Positions 27,303 to 36,911 are shown, counted from the stretch's first letter. The stretch: DNA of 40,179 nt from Daejeonella sp. (GCF_030684675.1 NZ_JAUXXZ010000044.1:1-40179), one strand, 5' to 3'. Translations and numbers: made by a program. Notes: a model not told the origin generated them from the sequence alone.

Positions 27303-28628
27303 TTAAGGGCTGGAAGCCTTTTTATTTGTATAGTGTTTTACCTTAGCCCATGGGTCGACCGCATAGACCATTACCTGCATCCCGCCTGAGGGCGTTCTGC
27401 TGATTACCGTTCCTTCACTGGATTTTTTTTGTACGGGTTTGTATTTCTGTACTTTCCGCCACCTATCCTCTCCGAATGCTACGAGGCCAGTGACCTTGCC
27501 ATCCCAGTTTTTCTGAAACTTAAGGCGGATACCTGTTTGCATATCGACGAAATTACTTTCAGATTGCTTCCGGAAATAGATTTTCCCATTATTCCACATG
27601 GTTTTCATTACCAGGTCATCATCTTTCATTAGAACCTGAACAAAGCTTCCTTTGTCATTTTCAAATTCATAATATCCCAGATAATCACGGTATTCATGCT
27701 CATCAATCAGACGCATCGCATATATTTTGTTCAGAGCCGAAGTTTGAAGAGGTGCAATAGCAAGATTGACCCAAACAATTATTGGAATCAGAAAGGCATA
27801 TTTATACAGCTTAATGAATGAACTCCTTGTTGAATTCATTTTTTCAATTCTCAGCTTAGGAATAGAACCGAAATTATTAGTCAGTGGAATAGCATGCTGT
27901 CTGAGATAGGGCCTGAGGATACTCCACTGGTATTCTTTCTTGTCGAAGCCCTGACTGAGTACTTTATGGTCTGCCAGATACTCCAGATTCATCCTGATAC
28001 TTCTTTTCAGGGATTTCATCAGAGGATTGCCCCATAAAATAGCATTAGCCAGTCCAGCGATTAGAATATCTATGCTATGCCACTGTCTGGAATGGGCATT
28101 TTCATGCGCAAGAATCTGTTGGAGTTCCTCATTTCCATGCTGTTCAGGATTGATCACGATCGAATTGAAGAAAGAGAATGGAGCTATTTCATTATAATGA
28201 ACCCGGTATTTGATATTCTGCTCAAAAGCTTGGTTCGAGTTTTCAATTACAGTAAGTACATTTAGAATCTGGCTTATAAAATTTAGCAGGAAAAAGCCTA
28301 CGCCGCATAAGTAGAATGCAAGCAGACTTGTAATTACACCATAAAGGCGTTTAATCTGGATCTCATCCTCAAACACACCGACTTCTTTTCCTCTGATCAG
28401 ATCGTTGCCGGCAACATTTGTAAAAATTGTCCCGACACTATCCTCCCCACTCGTGTTAATACTAAAAGAAGGAAGCAAAGGCAGGCTGAAAGAAATTAAC
28501 AGTATCCCGAGCAAAATGAAACGATTCAGTCGGAAGAAAAGTTCATTTCTTACCGTCATGTAATACAAGCCATAAAGCAGGGAAACCGCCAGATGCACTT
28601 TGAACAGATATAAGGCTAATGCTTCCAT
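27303..28628 (-). CDS. BlaR1/MecR1-like M56 membrane metallopeptidase
   Basis: A 441-residue inner-membrane protein. Hydrophobic helices lie at about 5-25, 36-55, 98-125 and 270-290. The zinc-peptidase motif is complete: HENAH at 175-179 and third ligand Glu216 in NLEYLADHKV. After the last helix a periplasmic C-terminal part (about 310-410) resembles a lipocalin-like DUF3471 domain (GYYEFENDKG..VLMKDDDLVMK) instead of the penicillin-binding domain of true BlaR1, so it need not sense beta-lactams. In this family, activation cleaves the partner BlaI repressor. Here BlaI lies immediately upstream with a 4-base gap, and a receptor gene follows. Family and partnership are well supported; the signal is unknown. 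Confidence 0.9.
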   Translation of the reverse strand: MEALALYLFKVHLAVSLLYGLYYMTVRNELFFRLNRFILLGILLISFSLPLLPSFSINTSGEDSVGTIFTNVAGNDLIRGKEVGVFEDEIQIKRLYGVITSLLAFYLCGVGFFLLNFISQILNVLTVIENSNQAFEQNIKYRVHYNEIAPFSFFNSIVINPEQHGNEELQQILAHENAHSRQWHSIDILIAGLANAILWGNPLMKSLKRSIRMNLEYLADHKVLSQGFDKKEYQWSILRPYLRQHAIPLTNNFGSIPKLRIEKMNSTRSSFIKLYKYAFLIPIIVWVNLAIAPLQTSALNKIYAMRLIDEHEYRDYLGYYEFENDKGSFVQVLMKDDDLVMKTMWNNGKIYFRKQSESNFVDMQTGIRLKFQKNWDGKVTGLVAFGEDRWRKVQKYKPVQKKSSEGTVISRTPSGGMQVMVYAVDPWAKVKHYTNKKASSP

Positions 28629-28632
28629 CGCT

Positions 28633-28995
28633 TTATTTTTCTTTATCTTCGATCATCTTAATTACTTCCTTTAGTTCCTCGACTGAGATTTCTTCTTCTT
28701 CAGCAAAGAATGCCACAACATCCTTGATTGAGCCGCCAAACAATTTAGAAAGGAATGGTCTGATATACAAGGTTGTATATTCCTTTTTTGTCAAGGCGGC
28801 ATAATACCTGTAAGTTGCTCCAAAGTCCTCAAATTTTAAAAAACCTTTATCAACCAATCTTTTCATCATCGTGGCGATGGTGTTTATATGAGGTTTAGGT
28901 TCAGGCATTTCTTCCCTGACTTCTTTTGCAAAGGCTTTATCCAGCTTCCAGACAGCCCTCATCACGGCTTCTTCTTTTTCGCTTAGTCGTTTCAT
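28633..28995 (-). CDS. BlaI/MecI/CopY-family transcriptional repressor
   Basis: A 120-residue repressor with an N-terminal winged helix (LSEKEEAVMRAVWKLDKAF..; HINTIATMMKRLVDKGFLKF with recognition helix at about 37-53; the wing GATYRYYAAL) and a C-terminal dimerisation helix region (about 75-120). Repressors of this family bind TACA..TGTA palindromes and are inactivated by a partner M56 peptidase. Both features are present: the peptidase gene follows with 4 bases between, and a palindrome is found 34 bases upstream at 29029-29044. It heads an operon with the M56 peptidase and a TonB-receptor-like gene and probably represses that operon, and perhaps the divergent lipoprotein gene at 29077. 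Confidence 0.93.
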   Translation of the reverse strand: MKRLSEKEEAVMRAVWKLDKAFAKEVREEMPEPKPHINTIATMMKRLVDKGFLKFEDFGATYRYYAALTKKEYTTLYIRPFLSKLFGGSIKDVVAFFAEEEEISVEELKEVIKMIEDKEK

Positions 28996-29016
28996 AAAAC
29001 AAGTATAAAACTATTT

Positions 29017-29044
29017 TTGTAATTATACAACTACAATTGTAGTT
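29017..29044. promoter_or_regulatory. BlaI-type operator (two palindromes)
   Basis: AACTACAATTGTAGTT at 29029-29044 is a perfect 16-bp palindrome containing the TACA/TGTA core of BlaI/MecI operators. Directly beside it lies TTGTA-ATTA-TACAA (29017-29030), a second palindromic site. Both sit between blaI (-) and the divergent lipoprotein gene at 29077 (+), so one repressor could shut both promoters. The assignment rests on the motif and its position. Confidence 0.75.
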
Positions 29045-29076
29045 TAGTAAAAATAATTTAATCTAATTCGAATTAT

Positions 29077-29997
29077 ATGAAGACAATATTTCCCGGACTC
29101 CTCCTCTTATTGTGCTGCTCATCCTGTTATTATATAGCAAGCGTTAATAAAGAACCAGACCCCTCATTCGAAAATGTTATACAAATCAGGTATTCAGAGG
29201 TACGCAGAGAGTTCGCATCCGGCTTGTCTGTAGATAGGAACGGTTTTCAGCTTGAACCCGAATGGCATATTTATTTTACAGGAAACGATTCTGTGATGAT
29301 ATTCAGTTCAGAGAAACAGAAATTCATGCCATACCGGATATTTCACAGCCATGATGATTTATTTCAATTTGCCAGAAAATGGTACCGGGTTAAGCATGTA
29401 AGTCCTGATAGTATTGTATTGAAGGCCATTGAAGTTTATGGCCGGCAGATCAGTGAGGGGGATTCAGATGTATACATGACTTTATATGCCGATGATTACA
29501 TTAGAAACAAGATTAAGACCACAGTAGAGTTATTGAGGCGGCCTGATTCCATGGATAGTCTATATGTAAAATACCGGGCTATTCAGGCAGGGACTCATCC
29601 TGACAGTGCATTTTCTGCCCGAAACCCGGTTAGCTTTATAAGCAAAAGCAGTATTATCCGAACTGTGAAAATTGAACCTCACGGTGATCCGAACTTAGGG
29701 GAGATCGATCGCTTCGAATCGTACCTCAATCCGGAATATAAAATTTACATCGATAAGGCATACCGGGATTTCACCTATTCATTCTATGCCATCGTTGATC
29801 ATCAGGGAAAAATCACTTTTAAAAGGTTCAACGCACGCCACATGCCGGAATTTATTGAAACTAAAACCAGGGTAGCAAAAGGTATAATCGATGTGTACCT
29901 GAAAAATTTATTATATGTCAAGCCGGGAAGCACCCTGGGTTATCCTCATTCAAGTGTAGTGTTGTTGCATGTTATTGGCAGGACAAATAAATTGTGA
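29077..29997 (+). CDS. Unknown lipoprotein
   Basis: A 306-residue exported lipoprotein (signal MKTIFPGLLLLLCCSSC, lipid Cys17). No known family was recognised. The C-terminal third (about 235-305: FTYSFYAIVDHQGKITFKRF, then a helix VAKGIIDVYLKNLLYVK and a final strand SVVLLHVIGR) has an alternating strand-helix-strand look faintly like a TonB C-terminal domain, but this is tentative. It is divergent from blaI and shares the region with the BlaI-type operator, so repression by BlaI is plausible; it may belong to the same envelope response as the M56/receptor operon. The following 306-base gap separates it from the patatin gene. Confidence 0.6.
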   Translation: MKTIFPGLLLLLCCSSCYYIASVNKEPDPSFENVIQIRYSEVRREFASGLSVDRNGFQLEPEWHIYFTGNDSVMIFSSEKQKFMPYRIFHSHDDLFQFARKWYRVKHVSPDSIVLKAIEVYGRQISEGDSDVYMTLYADDYIRNKIKTTVELLRRPDSMDSLYVKYRAIQAGTHPDSAFSARNPVSFISKSSIIRTVKIEPHGDPNLGEIDRFESYLNPEYKIYIDKAYRDFTYSFYAIVDHQGKITFKRFNARHMPEFIETKTRVAKGIIDVYLKNLLYVKPGSTLGYPHSSVVLLHVIGRTNKL

Positions 29998-30303
29998 AAG
30001 GGTGTATTGATTTATAAGGGCAATGGTATATCAGTTTACACCAATCTAATCATTGTCTGAAAAACAGAATATCTGTCTCCAAAGATCTTCTTTGTCCCAC
30101 TCTTCTTAGCGGTGTACTTAAAATCTATTGTGTGTTGGATGAAATCGAAGGGTGCCGAAAAAACATACGGATCATTAAGTTTAAAATTTACCTTTAGGTA
30201 TAATGTATGTTAGAATTTATGTATTAATCCTACACCAGCTAACTGAAATTACTAGTAATGAAAATTTTTTATTAGTTTCAGTTTTATCCAAAGAATTGTT
30301 TCA
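29998..30303. other. Gap with a leader hairpin before the patatin gene
   Basis: No gene or repeat is seen. Two weak features: an 8-bp stem AACTGAAA (30241-30248) / TTTCAGTT (30276-30283), which ends about 20 bases before the patatin start and could lie in its leader; and GGTGTA/TACACC arms about 30 bases apart near 30001-30042. Confidence 0.4.
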
Positions 30304-31326
30304 ATGAAAACTATTTTATCTATTGATGGCGGTGGTATAAAAGGGATTATCCCCGGAATGGTTTTGGTTGAACTTGAAGAGCGTCTGAAACAAAAAACGG
30401 GTAACCCAAAAGCGTTTTTGGCTGATTATTTCGATTTGTTTGCAGGAACAAGTACTGGAGGCATTTTAATCTGTTTGCTACTTTGCCCATCAAAAGATGA
30501 TCCCAATTATCCTCGTTACTCTGCCCGCGAAGCTTTGGATTTATACGTTAAACACGGTTCAGAAATATTTGAAATTACAGGCTTAAAAAAAATCTTATCA
30601 AAGTTTGGATGGGTGAAGGAACGATATGACGGAAAGGTTTTAGAAGGGATTTTACTAAACTATTTTGAGGATGTCAAACTGAGTGAACTCATTAAGCCTT
30701 GTATATTAACCGCTTATAATATCGAGCTGAGAAAAGCCCATTTATTCAGACAGAAGGTTGCCAAAATTCGGGGAAACAGCAGAGACTTTTATATCAGAGA
30801 TGTTTGCCGGGCGACCTCAGCGGCACCGACATTTTTCAGCGTTGCCGAAATTTATTCCCTGGCAGGGATAAGATATCCTCTCCTCGATGGGGGCATCTTT
30901 GCCACTAACCCATCCTTAAGTGCTTTTGTTGAGATTAAAAAGGAGCCGGAAGAGTTGATTCCTAAAGATATCTACATCATGTCTTTGGGAACGGGAAATT
31001 CTAAAAAATCGTATGACAGTGATGTATTGAGAGATACCAAGGCCTTGTTTGTTGTACCTGCATTGCTGGATATGATTATGAGTGGTGCAACAGAAACATC
31101 CCACTTTTACATGAAGCAGATATTCAACTTTTTGGGTTTACCCGATCATTATGTCAGGTTAGAACCTTACGATTTGCAAAGTATTGATGAGGAGATGGAT
31201 GCTGCAAGTCCCAAAAACATTAAAAAAATAATTGCTTTAGCTGACCGAATGATTAGCCAAAGAGGTAAGTTAATTGATGTTTTGGTTGATAATTTAATTA
31301 AGCTTAAAGAATCAGGAAGCATTTAA
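30304..31326 (+). CDS. Patatin-like phospholipase
   Basis: A 340-residue cytosolic (no signal peptide) acyl hydrolase. The Ser-Asp dyad is clear: oxyanion loop DGGGIKG (8-14), nucleophile Ser50 in GTSTGG, and Asp195 in LLDGGIFATNP. Patatins cleave acyl chains from phospholipids. Proteins of this single-domain length include CapV-type effectors of CBASS antiphage systems. No cyclic-dinucleotide synthase or sensor gene is nearby, so that role is not supported; a housekeeping or toxin-like lipase is equally possible. It is followed by a small DUF6266-like gene 208 bases on. Confidence 0.85.
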   Translation: MKTILSIDGGGIKGIIPGMVLVELEERLKQKTGNPKAFLADYFDLFAGTSTGGILICLLLCPSKDDPNYPRYSAREALDLYVKHGSEIFEITGLKKILSKFGWVKERYDGKVLEGILLNYFEDVKLSELIKPCILTAYNIELRKAHLFRQKVAKIRGNSRDFYIRDVCRATSAAPTFFSVAEIYSLAGIRYPLLDGGIFATNPSLSAFVEIKKEPEELIPKDIYIMSLGTGNSKKSYDSDVLRDTKALFVVPALLDMIMSGATETSHFYMKQIFNFLGLPDHYVRLEPYDLQSIDEEMDAASPKNIKKIIALADRMISQRGKLIDVLVDNLIKLKESGSI

Positions 31327-31534
31327 GCGGTTTGATTCAAGCTTTCTTTTTTAACTATCCCAGCTTTTAGTTCAATAAGCCCTTGAGTAATGAGGCCTTT
31401 AGTTCCTCTAATGGTTTCCTTCTTGTGACAATGATGTGTCTATTTTTCATATTAGATGTCTGATAGATGAATATATAAGGTCTTGTATGGTATTTTGGGA
31501 ATGATTATATTTATACTATTCATTAACAGGGAAT

Positions 31535-31780
31535 ATGGCAATATTATCAGGCGGACCCAATAGCGGCTTCAGCGGAAAGGCCGGAAGTGTGGTAGGATAT
31601 TATCGTATGGGTAAGTGGGTCATCAGAGGATCAGACTGCCGTGAGGTTTTGAAATATCAGGCAGAGATGCCAAAAGAGGAGTGGCATGCCTGGATCTCAT
31701 TTATTTCGGATGATCGGGCGAGGATATCGAACAGTGAGTATCTGGGTATTGTGCAGGGAAATTCTGAGGAGGGAGCTTAA
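31535..31780 (+). CDS. Short DUF6266-like protein
   Basis: An 81-residue protein. Residues 1-32 (SGGPNSGFSGKAGSVVGYY and GKWVIRG) resemble the N-terminal signature of DUF6266 proteins ('GGFSGKvG.vvG...G..y.R'), a Bacteroidota family usually about 200 residues long. The rest (CREVLKYQAEMPKEEWHAWISFI..) does not follow that family, so this is a truncated or shortened version. The start is supported by an upstream purine stretch (aacaggga). Function unknown. Confidence 0.55.
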   Translation: MAILSGGPNSGFSGKAGSVVGYYRMGKWVIRGSDCREVLKYQAEMPKEEWHAWISFISDDRARISNSEYLGIVQGNSEEGA

Positions 31781-31822
31781 AGGGATAGATAGGTCTTTAC
31801 AAATCCACTTTATATTCTCTGC

Positions 31823-31857
31823 AAAAAAAGGCCGCTAAAAAATAAATTTCAGCGGCC
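31823..31857 (-). terminator. Rho-independent terminator of the susCD operon
   Basis: On the minus strand GGCCGCT...AGCGGCC (7-bp GC-rich stem, 14-base loop) is followed by seven T residues. It lies 22 bases after the SusD stop codon. Confidence 0.85.
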
Positions 31858-31878
31858 AATTTTCAACAGGATATAATA

Positions 31879-33783
31879 CTATTTCTTAGCCCACCAGAGT
31901 GGAGTAAGTACGCCATCTTCGCCTCCTAAAAATCCTACTGCCTGATTATATCCGGCAGCATTACTGTCTTTCAAACCAGAAGGATATCTCAAGCGTTGCG
32001 GGAAATTTTTCACGCTATTGGTCATAAAATTACCTGAAGTTAAATTAGGTAAGGTAACTAATGGATTTTCAACAGCCGGGTTCTCAAAAAACGGAAGTCC
32101 AAGTCTGCGGTGATCACTCCATGTTTCTAAAGGTAACCATGGTGTTTGCGCAATAAATTTCTGTGTAATGATTTTAGTTAATAAATCATTCTTTACTGCA
32201 CCGGCTTTATAGATCGTATTGTCCGGATATTTAATCTGTACTGTACCATCCACATTTGTATAACCATCTTTATAGCTCATTGTATGCGTTGCCGGTGGCT
32301 CAGCAATGTGATCCCAGCTTACAGAAGTCCCATTGTTGTTATAGGCTGTAGAAGCCAGATACGCTGTGCCTTGCGCACCAACTCCCCAATGATCCAAATT
32401 GGCTTTTACGCCAGCCTCATAAGCAGCTTTTGCCGACATAGGTGTGGCCCAGCCTCTCACTGCACCTTCAGCTAAAAGGAAATATGTTTCCCAGTTAGCA
32501 AAGAATATTCTTGAACTAGCACTTGTCCTGAATTCGTTCGATGTACGTGGCATAGTACCATTAAAAGCCCTCACGTTATTTTTGGATCCCGGAACTCCCC
32601 AATCCCCGCTTGTAAACGCATTCCAGGTATATTTCGCGTCGATCGTTTTTATAGCAGTTGTTCCATTAGTTAGGGTGTTGGTAGTAGTTTTTGCAGAATT
32701 ATCCCAGGATGGATAACTGTTAAAATTTGGATTAGTTACATCACCAGGAATAATAAATGCTTTAAACGCCCTTGGGTCAATCTTGTTTGGCAAGCCATCT
32801 AACCAATATCCTGCAAAAGGATCGTTGGTCTTCATTGTAAAATGATCCTGAAGACGCAGGCCGATATAATCATCTGGTTTTACAGATGCTTGTAAAGCAG
32901 TACTTACCTGATTAGCAGTTGGTATACCGCCCAAATTCATAGTTAAGTTGCGATAAGCTGTACTCATAATTTGAGCATTCCACTCTCTGCTCATCACGCC
33001 GGTTAGAGCATCCCACCCGCCACGCTCTGCAACTTTGAAAGTCTGATCAGTAGCTAGTAATAACTCTCCACTGGCAGCCTCTTCAAAAGCAGCTTTAGCT
33101 TTCGCAGCATCCACTTCTGATAAGCGCATGGCTAACCTCAAACGCAGGGAGTTCGCATATCTTTTCCATTTATTGTAGTCATACTGATAAGCGGGGTCTT
33201 GTTTTTTAACAATATCCGGATTAACAACTGCCATATCTAATTTCGAACTGGCGTCTTTCAACTCATCAAGCAAATGATAGTACACATCTTTCACACTGGC
33301 AAATTCAGGATTGGTGCCCTGAAAGCTATTGATTGGAATAGGCCCGAAATTGTCAGACAACTCGCTCATTAAATATGCACGCCATATCCTTGCAACCTGT
33401 ATTAAGTTTTTTGTATATAGCTTATTAGTGCCCTTTGCGATTTGATCATTCCCAACTTGTATAGCCGAATTAGCAGCGTTTAACCAACCAGACATATAAC
33501 TGCTATAATAATCAGACGACCAACCATCGTTGTAGCCCCCGCTCGAAATACCTCCACCCATTTGCTGCCGACCTGCTGTTTTCCAGTAAAGTATAAAAAC
33601 ACGTTCCGCAATATGTGGATCCATTTGTGCACTTATGATACTGTTATTGATGAAATAATCTACCTGTACCTGATCGGCACTTGCCGCCAGTGGATTGGTA
33701 TTGATTTCATCGAATTTTTTACATGATGTGGCCATTACTAATACTGTTATCAGCAGGCTCATTCCTTTATATCTTGTTTTCAT
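31879..33783 (-). CDS. susD: SusD/RagB-like outer-membrane lipoprotein (SusD_2 type)
   Basis: A 634-residue surface lipoprotein (signal ending VMATSC, lipid Cys21, then KKFDEINTNP, the hallmark start of SusD_2-type proteins). The body is rich in helices with TPR-like patterns (LYTKNLIQVARIWRAYLMSELSDNFGPIPI near 122-151; the YYHLLDELKDASSKL helix). It binds the substrate imported by the SusC partner, encoded 17 bases upstream on the same strand. The length is normal or slightly long. The gene ends the operon at a strong terminator (31823-31857). The substrate cannot be read from sequence, and no glycoside hydrolase gene lies nearby. Confidence 0.93.
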   Translation of the reverse strand: MKTRYKGMSLLITVLVMATSCKKFDEINTNPLAASADQVQVDYFINNSIISAQMDPHIAERVFILYWKTAGRQQMGGGISSGGYNDGWSSDYYSSYMSGWLNAANSAIQVGNDQIAKGTNKLYTKNLIQVARIWRAYLMSELSDNFGPIPINSFQGTNPEFASVKDVYYHLLDELKDASSKLDMAVVNPDIVKKQDPAYQYDYNKWKRYANSLRLRLAMRLSEVDAAKAKAAFEEAASGELLLATDQTFKVAERGGWDALTGVMSREWNAQIMSTAYRNLTMNLGGIPTANQVSTALQASVKPDDYIGLRLQDHFTMKTNDPFAGYWLDGLPNKIDPRAFKAFIIPGDVTNPNFNSYPSWDNSAKTTTNTLTNGTTAIKTIDAKYTWNAFTSGDWGVPGSKNNVRAFNGTMPRTSNEFRTSASSRIFFANWETYFLLAEGAVRGWATPMSAKAAYEAGVKANLDHWGVGAQGTAYLASTAYNNNGTSVSWDHIAEPPATHTMSYKDGYTNVDGTVQIKYPDNTIYKAGAVKNDLLTKIITQKFIAQTPWLPLETWSDHRRLGLPFFENPAVENPLVTLPNLTSGNFMTNSVKNFPQRLRYPSGLKDSNAAGYNQAVGFLGGEDGVLTPLWWAKK

Positions 33784-33800
33784 TTTCTTGTTTTTGAATG

Positions 33801-36800
33801 TTAAAATCCTAATGCCAGGTTAATTAAGATAGTACGCATAGTTGGTAAACCTGCATTTTCGAATCCGGTTGCATTGCTATTGGTTGCATAAACCGACTCG
33901 GGGTCGATACCATTCATGTGACTTTTGATTAACCATACGTTGTTGGCTGAAACTCCAAACTTGGCGCTTTTAATCGGAGAATTAGCCAAAAGCTTACGTG
34001 ATAGTGTATAATTTAATTGGACATTTCTAAGTCGCACATTACTTGCGTCATAAATATTTGCTTCTGATATTCCTAAGTTATTAGCAGTAGCAACTGCTAA
34101 CCAGTATTCCTGTGGAGTTACAGCTTTGGTGTTTACTGTATAGCCGCCGGTACCGTTGCTTACTACCCCTTGGGGAACAAAACTCTCTCTCAAGCCATTC
34201 GGAGCAGTAACTTTTCCTGCACCCCTGGCTTGCAGGGCAACATGGGTAGCAGAGAATATTTCTCCACCAATTCTGGCATCAATAAGGAAAGACAGGCCAA
34301 CACCTTTATACTCAAAGCTGTTTGTAAAGCCAATTAGTGCCTTTGCCTGTTGGTTCCCAAGCCTTACAATTTCAGGATCGCGGGTTGGTACTCCATTTGC
34401 ATTTAACAGGACCTGACCAAAAAACGGACTAGTCTGGTCTTTTACTCTTGAGTACCTTGTGCCATAAATTTCGCCATACTTCTGACCAACTACGGCTAAA
34501 ACAGCCACATCATCGAAGCCACCAAGGTTGTATCGGGTAACACCAGCAGATAATTCTTCTACTGTATTGTTGTTACGGGAGTAGTTAAATGAGGTATTCC
34601 AATTTAAGCCGCCCGGTTTGCCAAATACCCTGCCATCAACCACCAACTCAAAACCTGTGTTTTGTATATCACCTGCATTTACTTTCCTGGCAGTATAACC
34701 ACTCAAGGCATCCATAGGCAAATTGATCAACTGGCGGGTAGCATTTGTTTTGTAATAAGAAAAGTCTAAACCGATACGACCCTGCAAAAACCTCATTTCA
34801 GTTCCGAGTTCGAGTGATTTGATAAGCTCACTCCGTACGTTTGGATCTAACAATACACTGTTTCTTCCTGCAGTTGTGTTTCCATTAGGATCTTTACCAA
34901 TGTTAAACGTGTTGTATAATTGATAAGGAGCAAGGTCATTTCCAACTTGTGCATAGGATGCTCTTAACTTACCGAAACTGAACCAGTTCGGCAATTGTGC
35001 ACCCATCGTAGTTAACATATCAGAGAAGACATAGGATAAACTAACTGAAGGGTAGAAAAAGGAACGGTTTTCCGGACTTAATGTCGACGACCAGTCATTT
35101 CTGAAAGTAGCATCCAGGAAAAGATAATCATCATAACTAATTTGAGCACTGCTGTAAACGGAGTTAATTCTGCGTCTTGAAACACCTTCACTTACTCCGG
35201 CAGGACTAACTCCATTATTAAGTGAAAAGAGGTTTGGCACAACCAATAAACCTACACTTGAACTTAAAGAAGTAAAGTCCGATTGCATTAAGTTGCCTCC
35301 CACAGAAAGCATACCGCCGAATTTGCCAATAAGATTATCCTTTCTGGCTGAGATCAATGTGCTAAAGTTTGTTTCCGAAAAAGTTTGTTTCCCCATTCCA
35401 TAACGGCCTGTAGCAGCAATTGGACTTCCTGCAAATACATTGGATTGGGTATTCGTTGTATATAAATCGGCTCCACCCTTAACCTCTGCATTTAACCAGC
35501 TGTTGAAATTATATTTCACTGAACCATTCACAATGAATCGATCCCTCGAGTCTTGATTTAAATTATATTGGTTGCTCCAATAGGGGTTAACCTGACTTCC
35601 TGCACCCTGAAACCAGAGCATATTACCTGCATTATTTGTTGCATTCTGGAACTCAGTAATATTCATCGAGCGGGGCAATAAATAAAGTGTGTAAGCGCTG
35701 CTATTGTCCCTGCCTCCGATTGGTCTGTTATTCGCTTTTGTATTACTATACTGGATTTTGGTATCCGTTACCCAACGATCATTTGAACCAAATTTACTTA
35801 CTGCCCTTGCAGTTAAATTATTACGCAAAAGCTTGGTTCCCGGTACAATACCTTCATCTTCCAAACGGTTGTATGAAGTATAAATAGACGCACCTTTGTA
35901 CATCTGCTGAAAGGATATGCTATTGTTGATATTGGTACCTTGCTGCATATAATTATCGACATTATTATATGTTGCTAAACCAACTTGCTGTCCATTCCAA
36001 TTGGTTACCATTTGCCCATCAGCTTTTGGTCCCCAGCTTGCTGTAGAAGTAGCGTTATAAACACCAGTATTACCCTGTCCAAATGTGTTTTGAAGCTCCG
36101 GATTGGTGAAAATGTTTGACATACCATAAGAGGTTGATGTCGTGATGCCTAACCCGTCTTGTGCGCGCCCTGATTTGGTCGTGATCAGTATTACCCCGTT
36201 ACCAGCTCTTGAACCGTATAATGCAGCAGCCGAAGGTCCCTTTAATACAGAAAGTGTCTCAATATCGTCAGGATTAATATCAGCTATCCCATTTCCCATA
36301 TCCAAGGATCTATTCCAATAGCCATTGTCAGGTGCACCGGTAAAGTTGTCAATAGGCACACCATCCACTACAATTAGTGGCTGGTTGCTTCCAGTAAGTG
36401 AATTACTTCCCCGAAGTAAGATTTTAGACGATCCGGCTGGACCATCACTGGATCTGATAACCTGTAATCCGGCGACTTTTCCTGTAAGTGTATTAGCCAA
36501 ATTAGACTCTTTAGCCGAAACCAGGGTCTCTCCTTTAACTTCCTGTACCCCATAACCCAGGGATTTTTTCTCCCGTTTAATACCGAGTGCGGTAATAACT
36601 ACTTCTCCAAGTTCACTTTCATCTGCAGTGAGTGTTACGTCAATTGTTTGTTGGTTTCCAACTGTGATCTCCTGTCTTGCAGATCCTATCATAGTAAATA
36701 CAAGAATATCAGCGGGGTTAGCCGAGATCGAAAATTTTCCTGCTGCATCTGTCTGGGTCGCTCTTGTTGTGCCTTTTACAGTAACGCTTACACCGGGCAC

Positions 36801-36911
36801 TGGCGCCGAATTTTCCCTTACCGTTCCGGTAATGGTTTTTTGTGCAAATGCACTAATGCTCAACAAAGTGAACATTAGTACACCTAAACACCTTAAGTAG
36901 TTGTTTTTCAT
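33801..36911 (-). CDS. susC: SusC/RagA-family TonB-linked outer-membrane transporter
   Basis: The open frame extends to 36977, but the ATG at 36911 gives a signal peptide (MKNNYLRCLGVLMFTLLSIS..FAQ), so 1036 residues is preferred. After the signal come a carboxypeptidase-D-regulatory-like domain (KTITGTVRE..), the SusC signature ELGEVVITALGIKREKKSLGY (about 106-126), a plug domain (LAGLQV-type ATP..RGSNSLTG, VVDGVPI) and a 22-strand barrel with a C-terminal TonB-receptor tail ending NLALGF. It imports substrate captured by the SusD partner, energised by TonB. It is preceded by an A/C-rich leader with a triple 18-bp repeat and follows a ROK-family regulator gene. Confidence 0.93.
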   Translation of the reverse strand: MKNNYLRCLGVLMFTLLSISAFAQKTITGTVRENSAPVPGVSVTVKGTTRATQTDAAGKFSISANPADILVFTMIGSARQEITVGNQQTIDVTLTADESELGEVVITALGIKREKKSLGYGVQEVKGETLVSAKESNLANTLTGKVAGLQVIRSSDGPAGSSKILLRGSNSLTGSNQPLIVVDGVPIDNFTGAPDNGYWNRSLDMGNGIADINPDDIETLSVLKGPSAAALYGSRAGNGVILITTKSGRAQDGLGITTSTSYGMSNIFTNPELQNTFGQGNTGVYNATSTASWGPKADGQMVTNWNGQQVGLATYNNVDNYMQQGTNINNSISFQQMYKGASIYTSYNRLEDEGIVPGTKLLRNNLTARAVSKFGSNDRWVTDTKIQYSNTKANNRPIGGRDNSSAYTLYLLPRSMNITEFQNATNNAGNMLWFQGAGSQVNPYWSNQYNLNQDSRDRFIVNGSVKYNFNSWLNAEVKGGADLYTTNTQSNVFAGSPIAATGRYGMGKQTFSETNFSTLISARKDNLIGKFGGMLSVGGNLMQSDFTSLSSSVGLLVVPNLFSLNNGVSPAGVSEGVSRRRINSVYSSAQISYDDYLFLDATFRNDWSSTLSPENRSFFYPSVSLSYVFSDMLTTMGAQLPNWFSFGKLRASYAQVGNDLAPYQLYNTFNIGKDPNGNTTAGRNSVLLDPNVRSELIKSLELGTEMRFLQGRIGLDFSYYKTNATRQLINLPMDALSGYTARKVNAGDIQNTGFELVVDGRVFGKPGGLNWNTSFNYSRNNNTVEELSAGVTRYNLGGFDDVAVLAVVGQKYGEIYGTRYSRVKDQTSPFFGQVLLNANGVPTRDPEIVRLGNQQAKALIGFTNSFEYKGVGLSFLIDARIGGEIFSATHVALQARGAGKVTAPNGLRESFVPQGVVSNGTGGYTVNTKAVTPQEYWLAVATANNLGISEANIYDASNVRLRNVQLNYTLSRKLLANSPIKSAKFGVSANNVWLIKSHMNGIDPESVYATNSNATGFENAGLPTMRTILINLALGF

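Noticed and set aside
24806-28995. Beta-lactam resistance operon
   Set aside because: BlaI and M56 are present but there is no beta-lactamase or penicillin-binding sensor domain; the third gene is a receptor-like barrel.
30304-31326. Patatin as the effector of a CBASS defence system
   Set aside because: No cyclic-dinucleotide synthase, ubiquitin-like or Cap gene lies nearby; a single-domain patatin alone is not evidence.
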